Origin: Roseomonas haemaphysalidis
Lineage (GTDB): Bacteria; Pseudomonadota; Alphaproteobacteria; Acetobacterales; Acetobacteraceae
Assembly: GCF_017355405.1 (NCBI RefSeq)
Contig: NZ_CP061178.1
Coordinates: 248,001-312,000, forward strand
Length of the DNA: 64,000 bases
Reading direction: 5' to 3'
The position numbers and the translations under genes are program-made. How positions within the stretch are numbered: position 1 is the first letter of the stretch; each line of letters begins with the position of its first letter. The notes under the pieces are model-generated. The model saw only the letters and a list, made by a program, of their open reading frames with translations, was not told the origin of the DNA and made no database searches. Shown here piece after piece: positions 50,623 to 59,173 of this stretch.

Positions 50623-51939
50623 ATGGCGACCAAACGCAGCGAAAGCGCGCTGGATTGGCTGAACTTCTTCACAGCCAACGTACAAACCGGCTTCGGCGCC
50701 TTCGTCGTCGTGTTTCTGACCACCCAGGCATGGACCGAGGTGCAGATCGGCCTGGTTCTCAGCATCGGCACCGCCACCATGATGCTGAGCCAGGTGCCCG
50801 CCGGCATGCTCGTGGACGCGACGCCCCGTAAAAAGCTGGCGGCGCTGGTGGCGCTGGCCGCCATCGCCGGCAGTGCCCTGCTGATGGTCGTCACGCCCAC
50901 CCTGGTGCCCGTGGTCGGCTCGCAGGTGCTGCATGGCATCGCGTCCTGCGTGCTGACGCCGGCCATCGCCGCCATCAGCCTGGCGCTGGTCGGCCGGTCC
51001 GGCCTGGGCGAGCGGCTGGGGCGCAACGCGCGCTATGCCTCGCTGGGCAGCGGCATCGCGGCGGCACTGATGGGCGCGGTGGGCAGCTACTTCTACGCAG
51101 GCGCGGTGTTCTGGCTGACCGCCATCCTGGTGATCCCGAGCTTGGTGGCACTCGCCGCCATCCGCGGCGCGACCATGAAGCCGGAACGCATGCGCGAACG
51201 CAAGCCGCGTACCCCGGCAAGCGAATTCAAGGCTTTGCTCACCAACAAGGGTGTCCTGATCTTCGGCGCCTGCTGCCTGCTGTTCACGCTGGGCAATGCC
51301 GCCATGCTGCCGCTGGCCGGCACGGGTCTGACCCGTTCCACCGGCGCCGGCGCCAACCTGATCATTGCTGCCTGCATCGTGGTGCCTCAGCTGGTGATGG
51401 CCGCCATCTCGCCCTGGGTCGGGCGGCTGGCGCAAAGCCGCGGGCGGCGCGTCGTGCTGATGATGGGCCTTGGCGCCCTGCCGGTGCGCGGGTTGCTGCT
51501 CATGGTGGTGGAGCATCCGGCCGGGTTGATCGCGGTGCAGGCGCTGGATGGCGTCAGCGCCGCCGCGCTCGGCATCATGGTGCCGCTGCTGGCGGCGGAC
51601 CTGACGCGCGGCAGCAACCGTTTCAACCTGTGCATGGCGCTGTTCGGCCTGTCCATGGGCATAGGTGGCACGATCAGCACCACCCTGGCCGGCGCGCTGG
51701 CCTCCTGGATCAGCCCGGGCTTCGCTTTCGCCGCTCTGGCGGTGGCCGGCATGCTGGCCTTCGTGCTGGCGACCTTCGTGATGCCGGAAACCCGCCGCAC
51801 CGACGAGGACCCGAACGCCCCCAAGCGCCGCCGTGGCCTGCGCCGGTTCTGGCCCCTGCCGCGCCGCCGCCGCCTGGCCCAGGCGGCGTCCAGCGCCCAG
51901 CCCGTGCCGGCCGCGACCACGCCGCCACTCAGTCGATGA
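50623..51939 (+). CDS. MFS transporter
   Basis: The 438-residue polytopic protein has about 11-12 hydrophobic helices and MFS features such as GMLVDATPRKKLAAL in the loop after helix 2 and GRLAQSRGRRVVLMMGLG in the equivalent second-half loop. The C-terminal tail is Arg/Pro-rich and cytoplasmic. It is a single-chain proton-coupled carrier of the inner membrane, possibly an efflux type; the substrate is not visible. Its last 11 bp overlap the convergent serine hydrolase gene. Confidence 0.9.
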   Translation: MATKRSESALDWLNFFTANVQTGFGAFVVVFLTTQAWTEVQIGLVLSIGTATMMLSQVPAGMLVDATPRKKLAALVALAAIAGSALLMVVTPTLVPVVGSQVLHGIASCVLTPAIAAISLALVGRSGLGERLGRNARYASLGSGIAAALMGAVGSYFYAGAVFWLTAILVIPSLVALAAIRGATMKPERMRERKPRTPASEFKALLTNKGVLIFGACCLLFTLGNAAMLPLAGTGLTRSTGAGANLIIAACIVVPQLVMAAISPWVGRLAQSRGRRVVLMMGLGALPVRGLLLMVVEHPAGLIAVQALDGVSAAALGIMVPLLAADLTRGSNRFNLCMALFGLSMGIGGTISTTLAGALASWISPGFAFAALAVAGMLAFVLATFVMPETRRTDEDPNAPKRRRGLRRFWPLPRRRRLAQAASSAQPVPAATTPPLSR

Positions 51940-53152
51940 TGGCCTGGTAGCACAGCACTCGCAGCTCCCGGCGCAGCGGATAGGTGGACGAGGGCATGAG
52001 CTGCGTCAGCAGGATCACCGCCAGCTCCTCCACCGGGTCCACCCAGAAGGCGGTGGAGGCTGCGCCGCCCCAGGCGCATTCCCCCGGCGTGCCGATGATC
52101 TGCGCCCGCGCCGGGTCCAGCATGACCGAGAAGCCCAGCCCGAAGCCGATGCCCTCAAAGGTGCTTTCGGAGAACCGCGGCTGCCCCATCGCCGCCATGT
52201 CGCCCCGCAGGTGGTTGCTCATCATCAGCTCCACCGTCTTGCGGCCCAGCAGGCGGGTGCCTTCCAGCTCGCCACGGTTCAGCAGGAAACGGCAGAAGCG
52301 GACGTAGTCCCCCACGGTCGACAGCAGCCCGCCGCCGCCCGAGGCGATGCGGCGGGGCCGGGCGAAGCTGCTGTCCTGCGGGTCGTCGATCAGCGCCGGC
52401 CGGCCATCGCCGCCGCGGCGGTAGTTGGCGGCCAGCCGCGACAGGCGTTCGGGCGGCACGTGAAAGCCGGTATCCGCCATGCCCAGCGGGGCCAGGATGC
52501 GTTCCGCCATGAAGGCGCCGAAGTCCTGGCCGGACAGCACGGCGACCAGATGGCCCAGCACGTCGGTCGCGATGGAATAGTTCCATTCCGCCCCGGGCTG
52601 CGCCAGCAGCGGCAGGGTGGCGGCGGTGGCCACCACCTCGGCCAGCGTGCGGTCCGATGTCTGGAAGTCGACATCCTGGTCGCGGTACATGGCATCCACC
52701 ATGTTGGCGTGCATCATGCCGTAGGTCAGGCCGGCGGTATGGGTCAGCAGGTCGCGCACCGTGATGTTGCGCACCGCCGGCACCGTTTCGAAGCTCCCGC
52801 GGCTGCCGCCGGCGAAGACCCGCATGCCGGAGAATTCGGGCAGAAAGCGCGTGACGGGATCGTCCAGCTGGAAGCGGCCTTCCTCGTACAGCATCATGGC
52901 GGCGACGCTGGTGAGCGGCTTGGTCATGGAATAGATGCGGTGGATGGTGTCCGCGCGCATCGGCACGCCGCGCGCCATGTCCGCCATGCCCGAACAACCG
53001 AGATGCGCCACCCTGCCCCGGCGCATGACCAGCGTGGTCGCCCCGGCCAGGCGGCCGCTGTCCACCAGCGCGTCGCGCCAGGAATCCACCCGCGCCAGTC
53101 GCGCGGCGCTGAGGCCAACTTCCGCTGGCGCGGCTTCGGTTTCGATGCTCAT
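51929..53152 (-). CDS. serine hydrolase of the beta-lactamase/esterase (class C) family
   Basis: The 407-residue protein has the SxxK motif SMTK (S75, K78) in HRIYSMTKPLTSVAA and a Tyr-Ser motif in EWNYSIATDVLG (about residue 185). The late Lys-Thr-Gly box appears replaced, with WGGAAST and FWVDP in that zone, as in EstB-type esterases. No signal peptide is visible, so it is likely a cytoplasmic esterase rather than a beta-lactamase. The start at 53152 is favoured over 53167 by position. It converges with and overlaps the MFS gene. Substrate is unknown. Confidence 0.88.
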   Translation of the reverse strand: MSIETEAAPAEVGLSAARLARVDSWRDALVDSGRLAGATTLVMRRGRVAHLGCSGMADMARGVPMRADTIHRIYSMTKPLTSVAAMMLYEEGRFQLDDPVTRFLPEFSGMRVFAGGSRGSFETVPAVRNITVRDLLTHTAGLTYGMMHANMVDAMYRDQDVDFQTSDRTLAEVVATAATLPLLAQPGAEWNYSIATDVLGHLVAVLSGQDFGAFMAERILAPLGMADTGFHVPPERLSRLAANYRRGGDGRPALIDDPQDSSFARPRRIASGGGGLLSTVGDYVRFCRFLLNRGELEGTRLLGRKTVELMMSNHLRGDMAAMGQPRFSESTFEGIGFGLGFSVMLDPARAQIIGTPGECAWGGAASTAFWVDPVEELAVILLTQLMPSSTYPLRRELRVLCYQAIID

Positions 53153-53241
53153 GGCCCTGCTTCCCACCGGCGACGTGATGCGCCACCATGCCGTGCACTC
53201 GTTGGCATGGCCAGCGGCACCGCAAGCAAAGGAACCCGATC

Positions 53242-53988
53242 ATGCCCGACGTTCAGGGGTGGCGCGCGAAGTTCGGCGTGCTCGGCCCGTCGACCAATAC
53301 CATCGTCCAGCCGGATTTCGACCTGATGCGGCCGGTGGGCGTGACCAACCACTATTCGCGCATCTTCACGCCCAACGCCAACGCGGTGAGCGACGAAAGC
53401 TCCCGCGCCGGCACGGAGGTGATCGCCTCCAACGTGCTGGACGCGGTGCGCAGCGTGATGACCAGCAAGCCGGACTACCTGGTCATGGGCATGTCCGCCG
53501 TCACCTTCTTCGACGGCGCCAAGGGCGCGGACGCCTTTGTGAGCAAGGTGGAAAGCGAGGCGGGCATCAAGATCAGCGTCGGCAGCCATGCCTGCGCGGC
53601 GGCCCTGCGCGCCTATGGCGGCGTCAGGCGGATCGCCTTCTTTTCCCCCTACTGGCCGACCATCAACACCGAGGTGAAGCGCTACTTCGGCGACATGGGC
53701 TTCGAAACGGTGCGCGAAACCTGCCTGCGCTGCACCTCTTGGACCGCCATCGCGGAAGTCACCCCGCAGCAGGTGCGCGACACCCTGCGTGAGCTGGATG
53801 GCGACGACGTGGACGCCATCGTGCAGGTGGGCACCAACCTGTCGGCGGTGCGGGAAGCGGCGGCGGCGGAATGGTGGCTGGGCAAGCCGGTGGTGGCGAT
53901 CAACACCGCCACCTACTGGCACGCGCTGCGGGCCAACGGCATCCAGGACAAGGTGCAGAACCTCGGCCGGCTACTGTCGGAGTTCTGA
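53242..53988 (+). CDS. Asp/Glu-racemase-superfamily protein (maleate isomerase / arylmalonate decarboxylase-like)
   Basis: The 248-residue protein has the tandem Rossmann-like fold of this superfamily (RAKFGVLGPSTNT, RRIAFFSPYWPTINTEVKRYF). AAGGAA precedes the ATG at 53242. The two catalytic cysteines of maleate isomerase do not appear: the first region reads YLVMGMSAVTFF (S85 region) and the second DAIVQVGTNLSAV (G197/T198). The first resembles the Gly/Ser dioxyanion pocket of arylmalonate decarboxylase, but its cysteine is missing as well. It may act by another mechanism or bind without catalysis. The neighbouring serine hydrolase is divergent, so linkage is weak. Confidence 0.78.
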   Translation: MPDVQGWRAKFGVLGPSTNTIVQPDFDLMRPVGVTNHYSRIFTPNANAVSDESSRAGTEVIASNVLDAVRSVMTSKPDYLVMGMSAVTFFDGAKGADAFVSKVESEAGIKISVGSHACAAALRAYGGVRRIAFFSPYWPTINTEVKRYFGDMGFETVRETCLRCTSWTAIAEVTPQQVRDTLRELDGDDVDAIVQVGTNLSAVREAAAAEWWLGKPVVAINTATYWHALRANGIQDKVQNLGRLLSEF

Positions 53989-54004
53989 GGCGGCGGGGGG
54001 GCGC

Positions 54005-54901
54005 CTATTGCGGGTGGATCGCGGGCGCCGCCGCGGCCACCGGCACGCGCTTCTTTTCGCGTAGCAGCGTCAGCAGGCCGGACGCGACGATCAGCGCCGT
54101 GCCCACCGCCATCGGCCAATCCAGCCGGTCATGGAACACCAGGTAGCCCAGGATGATCGCCCAGATCATCTGACTGTATTGCGGCGGCGCCACCAGGCTG
54201 GCCGGTGCCTTGGCGGAGGCCGCGATGATCAACACATTGGCCACCGCCGCCAGCAGCCCGTAGCCCGCCAGCCAAAGCCATTGCACGGCATTCGGCCAGC
54301 GGAACTCCGGCAGCATCAGCACCCCGGCGACGACGATCAGCCCCGCCAGCCCGGCACCGTAAAGCGAGATGCGCCGCTCCCGCCCCCCCAGCGCGCGCAT
54401 CAGCACGATGGTGACGGCGCCCGAGAAACCGCCGACCACCGCGCCGAGATGCCCGATGTTGAGTTCCCGGAAGCCCGGCCGCAGCACGACCAGCACACCG
54501 GCGAAGCCCACCACCACGGCGGCCCAGCGCCGCCAGCCGATGCTTTCCTTGAGGAACACGAGCGACAGCAGCGTGACAAAGGCGGGCAGCAGGAACAGCA
54601 GGCAGAAGGCCTCGGCCATGGACAGGTGCGTGAAGGCGGTGATGCTGCCCAGTGCTCCCGTCACCGCCATCAGCGCGCGCAGCAGCCACAGCTTCCGGTT
54701 GGTGGTGGCGAAGGCGTGGAACAGACGCTCGCCCGGCCGCAGCACGAAGGGAATGGCCGCCAGCCCGAAGACGCCGCCGAAGAACGCAGACTGAAAGGGA
54801 TGGATGCCGCCTTCCAGCAGCTTCACGGCCGCGTCGCTGAGCGCGTAGGCGAAATATGCGAGAAAGGAAAGCAGGACGCCCTGCGCCACGCTGCGGTCCA
54901 T
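54005..54901 (-). CDS. EamA-family drug/metabolite transporter
   Basis: The 298-residue protein has ten hydrophobic helices in two EamA repeats (VLLSFLAYFAYALSDAAVK in the first, AVVGGFSGAVTIVLMRALGG at the start of the second). The first repeat includes the family-typical AEAFCLLFLLPAFVTLLSLVF. The start at 54901 gives the normal cytoplasmic N-terminus. It lies 20 bp after the phospholipase-D-like gene on the same strand. It probably exports a metabolite; its substrate is unknown. Confidence 0.9.
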   Translation of the reverse strand: MDRSVAQGVLLSFLAYFAYALSDAAVKLLEGGIHPFQSAFFGGVFGLAAIPFVLRPGERLFHAFATTNRKLWLLRALMAVTGALGSITAFTHLSMAEAFCLLFLLPAFVTLLSLVFLKESIGWRRWAAVVVGFAGVLVVLRPGFRELNIGHLGAVVGGFSGAVTIVLMRALGGRERRISLYGAGLAGLIVVAGVLMLPEFRWPNAVQWLWLAGYGLLAAVANVLIIAASAKAPASLVAPPQYSQMIWAIILGYLVFHDRLDWPMAVGTALIVASGLLTLLREKKRVPVAAAAPAIHPQ

Positions 54902-54921
54902 GGTGGGGGGTCCGATCAGTC

Positions 54922-56403
54922 TCAGAAAGGCTTGCGGCGAAACAGGTTCCGCAGCCGGCCACCGCGGAACAGTCCGCGCCTGGCCATTGTCTCGAACATC
55001 TCGTCCGGCCCTTCCGGGTCCAGCACCTCGTTGTCGGCCAGCCATTCCTCTACCGCGTTGAGGTCCGGCTCCTCGTAGGGGCGCAGCGACCGCCCGTCGC
55101 CCCGCAGCGCTTCCACCGTCGCGACCAGCGAGCCGGTTCGCCGCTGCGCTTCCGCGACCGCCTCGGGCGTGCTGCCCAGGTGCTCGGCCAGCAGGCCAAG
55201 CCGGATGGCGCGGATCTCGTCGCCCGTGCCGGGGTTCCGGGTGGCGTCCAGCGCCACGTCGCATTCCGTGTCCAGCCGCAGCGAGCGGTTGTTCATGTTG
55301 GAGGAACCGACGCGAAGCACCTCGTCATCGACGATCATGATCTTGGCATGCACGTAGATCGCGGCGCCGCCGGCGGTGTAGGGGTGGTAGAGGCGGAAGC
55401 GGCCATGCTTGTCGGCCCGCCGCAACGCGCCGTGCAGCCGGGCGCGGGCGGTGTCCATCGCCGCCACCTCCAGCCAGCCCTGGGCGGTGATGGGGTTGAC
55501 CAGAACGATCTCCGGCCCGTCCGGCTCTGCCAGCCGCCGCGCCATGGCTTCCGCGATGCGGCGCGACGCGAAGTACTGGCTTTCGGCGTAGATGAAGCGC
55601 TTTGCCCGGGCGATCAGCTCCAGGTACAGCGCTTCCACCTCCAGCGCCGCGGGAATGCCCGGCATGTCGGGACGCGAGCGCGCGATGCCGATCTCGATGT
55701 CGTGGAACTGCGGCTCCAACGGCTCTGGCCAGCAGGTGGTCGCGCTCCGCACCGGCTCCAGCACGCCGCCGCCGGCGGCCTGCCAGCGCTCCCGCGCCAG
55801 GTCGCCCAGCGCCGTCGCGGCCTCGCCCTGCAATGCCGTGGTGGCGTCGTGCCAGGGCGGGTGCGGCTTGCCGTTGGGGCGGATGCGGTCCGGCTCCTCG
55901 TCACGGTGCTGGCGGGTGTCCCAGCGGTCGGTCGTCATGTCGATGCCGCCGCAAAAGGCCAGGCAATCGTCCAGCACCACGATCTTCTGGTGGTGCGAGG
56001 CCGCGGTGGGGTGGGCGCTGTCCAGCTTGGTGTGGATGCGCGGGTGCTTCATCCAGCGCAGCAGTGTGAACACGGTGGTGCCGCGGAACAGCGTGCTGAA
56101 GGCGCCCAGGTCCCAGCGCAGCAAGTAGACCTCCAGCGATGGCCGGCGCTTGACGAGATGCAGGATAAAGGCGCCGAGCTCGGCCGGTGCGTCGTCCGCC
56201 GGCGTGCCACGGCTCAGGCGGATGCGCGCGTCGAAGTCCCAGCCGATCAGCATGATGCGGTGCTCGGCCGCCAGCATGGCGGCACGGGCGGCGCGGAAAT
56301 AGTCGTCGGCGTCGATGATCACGGCGGCGCGGTCGGCCCTGGCCAGGCGCCAGCAGGTTTCGCCGGGCCGCAGCAGCGGCAGTGTCGTCGGAAGATGGTC
56401 CAT
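54922..56403 (-). CDS. phospholipase D / cardiolipin-synthase-like protein with two HKD motifs
   Basis: The 493-residue protein has two complete HxKxxxxD motifs: H138/K140/D145 in HHQKIVVLDD and H352/K354/D359 in HAKIMIVDD, each followed by a Gly-Ser-type segment (CGGIDMTTDRW and VGSSNMNNRSL). There are no N-terminal membrane helices, unlike classical ClsA, so it may be a soluble or peripheral phosphatidyltransferase/phospholipase. LIGWDFDARIRL near the N-terminus is typical of this subgroup. It is followed by the EamA gene. Cardiolipin-type chemistry is inferred. Confidence 0.88.
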   Translation of the reverse strand: MDHLPTTLPLLRPGETCWRLARADRAAVIIDADDYFRAARAAMLAAEHRIMLIGWDFDARIRLSRGTPADDAPAELGAFILHLVKRRPSLEVYLLRWDLGAFSTLFRGTTVFTLLRWMKHPRIHTKLDSAHPTAASHHQKIVVLDDCLAFCGGIDMTTDRWDTRQHRDEEPDRIRPNGKPHPPWHDATTALQGEAATALGDLARERWQAAGGGVLEPVRSATTCWPEPLEPQFHDIEIGIARSRPDMPGIPAALEVEALYLELIARAKRFIYAESQYFASRRIAEAMARRLAEPDGPEIVLVNPITAQGWLEVAAMDTARARLHGALRRADKHGRFRLYHPYTAGGAAIYVHAKIMIVDDEVLRVGSSNMNNRSLRLDTECDVALDATRNPGTGDEIRAIRLGLLAEHLGSTPEAVAEAQRRTGSLVATVEALRGDGRSLRPYEEPDLNAVEEWLADNEVLDPEGPDEMFETMARRGLFRGGRLRNLFRRKPF

Positions 56404-56503
56404 GGCTGCTTTCGTCGCTCCTAGCAGGTCGGCGGCCCGGCGCCTGGGGCACGCACGACGCACCCGGTTCGGGGGGGGCAACGCGGCAGCGGCGGCGCGG
56501 TTG

Positions 56504-57244
56504 TCACCCGCCGCCCCGCAGCAGCCGCCACAGCAGCGGCAGCCACAAGGAAGTGGCGATGGCATTCAGGCCCATCGCCAGCCCGCTGAACACCCCGGCC
56601 ACGGGATGCACCGCGATGGCGCGCGCCGTGCCGATGCCGTGCGCGGTGGTGCCGATGGCCAGCCCCCGCGCGCGCCAGTCCCGCACGCCGGCCCAGGTCA
56701 TGGCCAGCGGCCCCAGCACGGCGCCCGCGATGCCCGAGCACAGCACCACCACGGCGGCCAGCGCCGGCACCCCTCCCAGCCGCTCCGCGATGCCCATGGC
56801 GACCGGCGTGGTGACGGAGCGCGGCGCCAGCGAGGCCACCACGTCCGGCGGTGCGCCCAGCGCCAGGGCCACCACGACGCCGAACACCGATGCCAGCAGG
56901 CCGCCGGCGAGGATGCACAGCGCCGCCGGCAGCAGCACGCTGCGCAGGCTGCGCCATTGGCGGTACAAAGGCACCGCCAGCGCCACGGTGGCCGGGCCGA
57001 GCAGGAAGTGCACGAACTGCGCGCCCTGGAAGTAGGTGCGGTAGTCCACCCCCGCGAGCAGCAGCCCGGCGGCGACGATGGCCACCGCGAGCGGGATGGG
57101 GTTGGCCAGCGGATGGAAGCGGCACAGCTTCTGCACCCGCAACGCCACCAGCCACGCCAGCAGCGTCACGGTCAGCGCCGCCAGCGGCTCCCGCGCCAGG
57201 TAGACCCAGATGGCGGCGATGTCTGGCGGCGCCATGGCGTTCAT
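56504..57244 (-). CDS. LrgB-family membrane protein (CidB/LrgB)
   Basis: The 246-residue protein has seven to eight helices and the LrgB hallmarks SLAPRSVTTPVAMGIAERLGG and GTTAHGIGTARAIAVHPVAGVFSGLAM. LrgB partners with the holin-like LrgA and in several bacteria affects murein hydrolase activity or the export of small carboxylates such as pyruvate or glycolate. Its start overlaps the LrgA stop by 4 bp (ATGA), showing a tightly coupled pair. Confidence 0.92.
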   Translation of the reverse strand: MNAMAPPDIAAIWVYLAREPLAALTVTLLAWLVALRVQKLCRFHPLANPIPLAVAIVAAGLLLAGVDYRTYFQGAQFVHFLLGPATVALAVPLYRQWRSLRSVLLPAALCILAGGLLASVFGVVVALALGAPPDVVASLAPRSVTTPVAMGIAERLGGVPALAAVVVLCSGIAGAVLGPLAMTWAGVRDWRARGLAIGTTAHGIGTARAIAVHPVAGVFSGLAMGLNAIATSLWLPLLWRLLRGGG

Positions 57245-57603
57245 CCCCAGCGCCGCAGCACGGCCTGCGCCAGCCGGCCGGTCAGCGCCATGGTCAGCGG
57301 CGTGCCCAGGCCGGCGGCCAGCAGCAGCGCCCAGCCATTGTCCGCCATGGTGTGCAGCAGCGCGATGACGCCGACGCCGGCCGGTACGAACAGCAGGCCG
57401 AGATGCGACAACAGGGCATCGGTCACGCGGCCCAGGGCCTCGGGCGGCTGATCGCCGCCGGCCGCCAGCCGCCCGCGTGCCAACAGGATCAGGAACAGCA
57501 GCAGCATGCCCAGCACCGGGCCGGGCACCGGCAGGTGCAGCAGGCGCGCCAGCACCTCGCCGGTGAGCTGGCAGAGCAGGAGTGCGGTGATGGCGCCGGT
57601 CAT
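57241..57603 (-). CDS. LrgA/CidA-family holin-like protein
   Basis: The 120-residue protein has four helices and the LrgA pattern LPVPGPVLGMLLLFLILL, LSHLGLLFVPAGVGVIA and GTPLTMALTGRLAQAVLRR. AGGGA lies before the ATG. It forms an operon with the LrgB gene (4-bp overlap) and lies 84 bp downstream of the FAH-family gene on the same strand. In plants and some bacteria fused or paired LrgAB proteins carry glycolate or pyruvate; a lysis role is the other possibility. Confidence 0.9.
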   Translation of the reverse strand: MTGAITALLLCQLTGEVLARLLHLPVPGPVLGMLLLFLILLARGRLAAGGDQPPEALGRVTDALLSHLGLLFVPAGVGVIALLHTMADNGWALLLAAGLGTPLTMALTGRLAQAVLRRWG

Positions 57604-57687
57604 GGGGGTCCCTGGGCTGAAGGCTGGCCCGTTTCCCCGAATGCTTTGCTGGGGCGCGGTATAGGCCCGCCGCGCCCCCGTGGCGAA

Positions 57688-58377
57688 TCAGCCGGCGTAG
57701 GTGACGGTGATCTCGCCCACGCCCTCGCAGGTGCCGTGCAGCACGTCGCCAGGCTTCACAGCGCTGACGCCGGCGGGCGTGCCGGTCATGATCAGGTCGC
57801 CCGGCAGCAGTTCCACGTAGCGTGACAGATAGGCGATGGCCTCGGGCAACGACCAGATCATCTGGTTCATGTCGCCGGTCTGCTGCACGCGGCCGTTCAC
57901 CGTGACCTCGATCTTGCCCTGCGTCGGGTGGCCGATGACGCTGGCGGGCACGATCTCGCTGATCGGGCAGGACTGGTCGAAGCCCTTCGATAGCTCCCAC
58001 GGCCGGCCCATCTTCTTGGCCTCGGCCTGGATGTCGCGCCGCGTCATGTCGAGGCCGATGGCATAGCCGTAGACGCAGTCCAGCGCCTGGTCCTGCGGGA
58101 TGTCCTTGCCGCCCTTGGCCAGCGCCGCCACCAGCTCCACCTCATGGTGGAAGTCCTTGGTCTCGCCGGGGAAGGGCAGCGTGCCGCCGGGCACGGCGGC
58201 ATTGGCCGGCTTGGAAAAAAAGAAAGGTGGCTCGCGGTCCGGGTCATGGCCCATCTCGCGGGCATGGTCCGCGTAGTTGCGGCCGACGCACCAGATGCGG
58301 CGGACGGGAAACACCCCGGCCTCGCCCCGCACGGGGATGGTGGTTTCGGGCGCGGGCTGGATCACATAGTCGGCCAT
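57688..58377 (-). CDS. fumarylacetoacetate-hydrolase-family enzyme
   Basis: The 229-residue protein is the compact FAH type: WCVGRNYADHAREMG, FFFSKPANA and metal ligands in FHHEVELVA (two Glu) and IGLDMTRRD (Asp), then WELSKGFDQSCP and LIMTGTPAGVSAV. Such enzymes act as acylpyruvases, oxaloacetate decarboxylases or hydrolases of ring-cleavage products. AGGGAAAGG precedes the ATG. It is divergent from a GntR regulator across a 38-bp gap with an operator-like dyad. The exact substrate is unknown. Confidence 0.92.
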   Translation of the reverse strand: MADYVIQPAPETTIPVRGEAGVFPVRRIWCVGRNYADHAREMGHDPDREPPFFFSKPANAAVPGGTLPFPGETKDFHHEVELVAALAKGGKDIPQDQALDCVYGYAIGLDMTRRDIQAEAKKMGRPWELSKGFDQSCPISEIVPASVIGHPTQGKIEVTVNGRVQQTGDMNQMIWSLPEAIAYLSRYVELLPGDLIMTGTPAGVSAVKPGDVLHGTCEGVGEITVTYAG

Positions 58378-58401
58378 GGCGGAACCTTTCCCTGGAACTT
58401 G

Positions 58402-58420
58402 ACCAATTCGCCAGATTGGT
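58402..58420. promoter_or_regulatory. GntR-type operator-like dyad
   Basis: ACCAAT (58402-58407) and ATTGGT (58415-58420) are exact reverse complements around 7 nt. It lies between the divergent FAH and GntR genes, 25 bp from the FAH start, where a GntR protein would block the FAH promoter. The 3' arm overlaps the TTG proposed as start of the GntR gene. Confidence 0.5.
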
Positions 58421-59132
58421 TACGCCTGCCCCCACGCAGCGTCAAGCCACCCCGGAGCCGCCCCTGTCCGACGACGTCCCCGTTCCCGCCCTGCTGCAGG
58501 CCTACCTCGCCGGCCTGTCCCTGCCCGCCTCTGGCCGCCTGCCGCCGGAACGCGAGATGGCCGCCGCGCTGGGCACCTCCCGCCCCGCGCTGCGCAAGGC
58601 GCTGGCGGTGCTGGAAGCGGAAGGCCAGCTGTGGCGGCACGTCGGCAAGGGCACCTTTCTGGGCCCGCGCCCGCTGGCGGCGATCGGCGACATCGCGGAG
58701 CTCGCGCGGCGGGCCGGGCCGGCGGACGTGGTGGCGGCGCGGCTGGCAGTGGAGCCGGAGCTGGCCGCCCTGGCCGCGCGCCACGCCACGCCCGCCGGGC
58801 TGCAGGCGATGCGCGCGGCCATGGCGGCCTCGCGTCGTCCCGGCCTGTCCTGGCGCGGATACGAGGGCCAGGACGCCCGGCTGCACCGCGAGGTGGCACT
58901 GGCCGCCGGCAACCCCCTGCTGCTGCACCTGTTCGACCAGCTCGCCGCCATCCGCCGCGTGCTGACCTGGGACCGCCCGCGCGAACGCCCGGACGGCCCG
59001 CCCCCCGGGCATCCCTCCTTCGACGAGCACGAGGGCATCGTCGCCGCCATCGCGGCGGGCGATGCCGTGGCCGCCGCGGCCCGCATGCGCGCGCATGTCG
59101 CCGCCGTGCACCGGCTGATCGCGTCCGGCTGA
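58416..59132 (+). CDS. GntR-family (FCD subgroup) transcriptional regulator
   Basis: The protein, about 238 residues from the TTG at 58416, has the GntR winged helix (LPPEREMAAALGTSRPALRKALAVLEAEGQLWRHVGKGTFLG) and an all-helical FCD effector domain with HREVALAAGNPLLLHLFDQL and HEGIVAAIAAGDAVAAAARM. No ATG or GTG precedes the helix-turn-helix in frame at a normal distance. The candidates are TTG at 58416 and CTG at 58464, the latter with GGAG upstream. It is divergent from the FAH enzyme and probably represses it in response to a pathway acid. Confidence 0.82.
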   Translation: MVTPAPTQRQATPEPPLSDDVPVPALLQAYLAGLSLPASGRLPPEREMAAALGTSRPALRKALAVLEAEGQLWRHVGKGTFLGPRPLAAIGDIAELARRAGPADVVAARLAVEPELAALAARHATPAGLQAMRAAMAASRRPGLSWRGYEGQDARLHREVALAAGNPLLLHLFDQLAAIRRVLTWDRPRERPDGPPPGHPSFDEHEGIVAAIAAGDAVAAAARMRAHVAAVHRLIASG

Positions 59133-59173
59133 GGCCGGTTGCCGTTTCGCGGCAGCGGCGCCATCTGGGGTGC

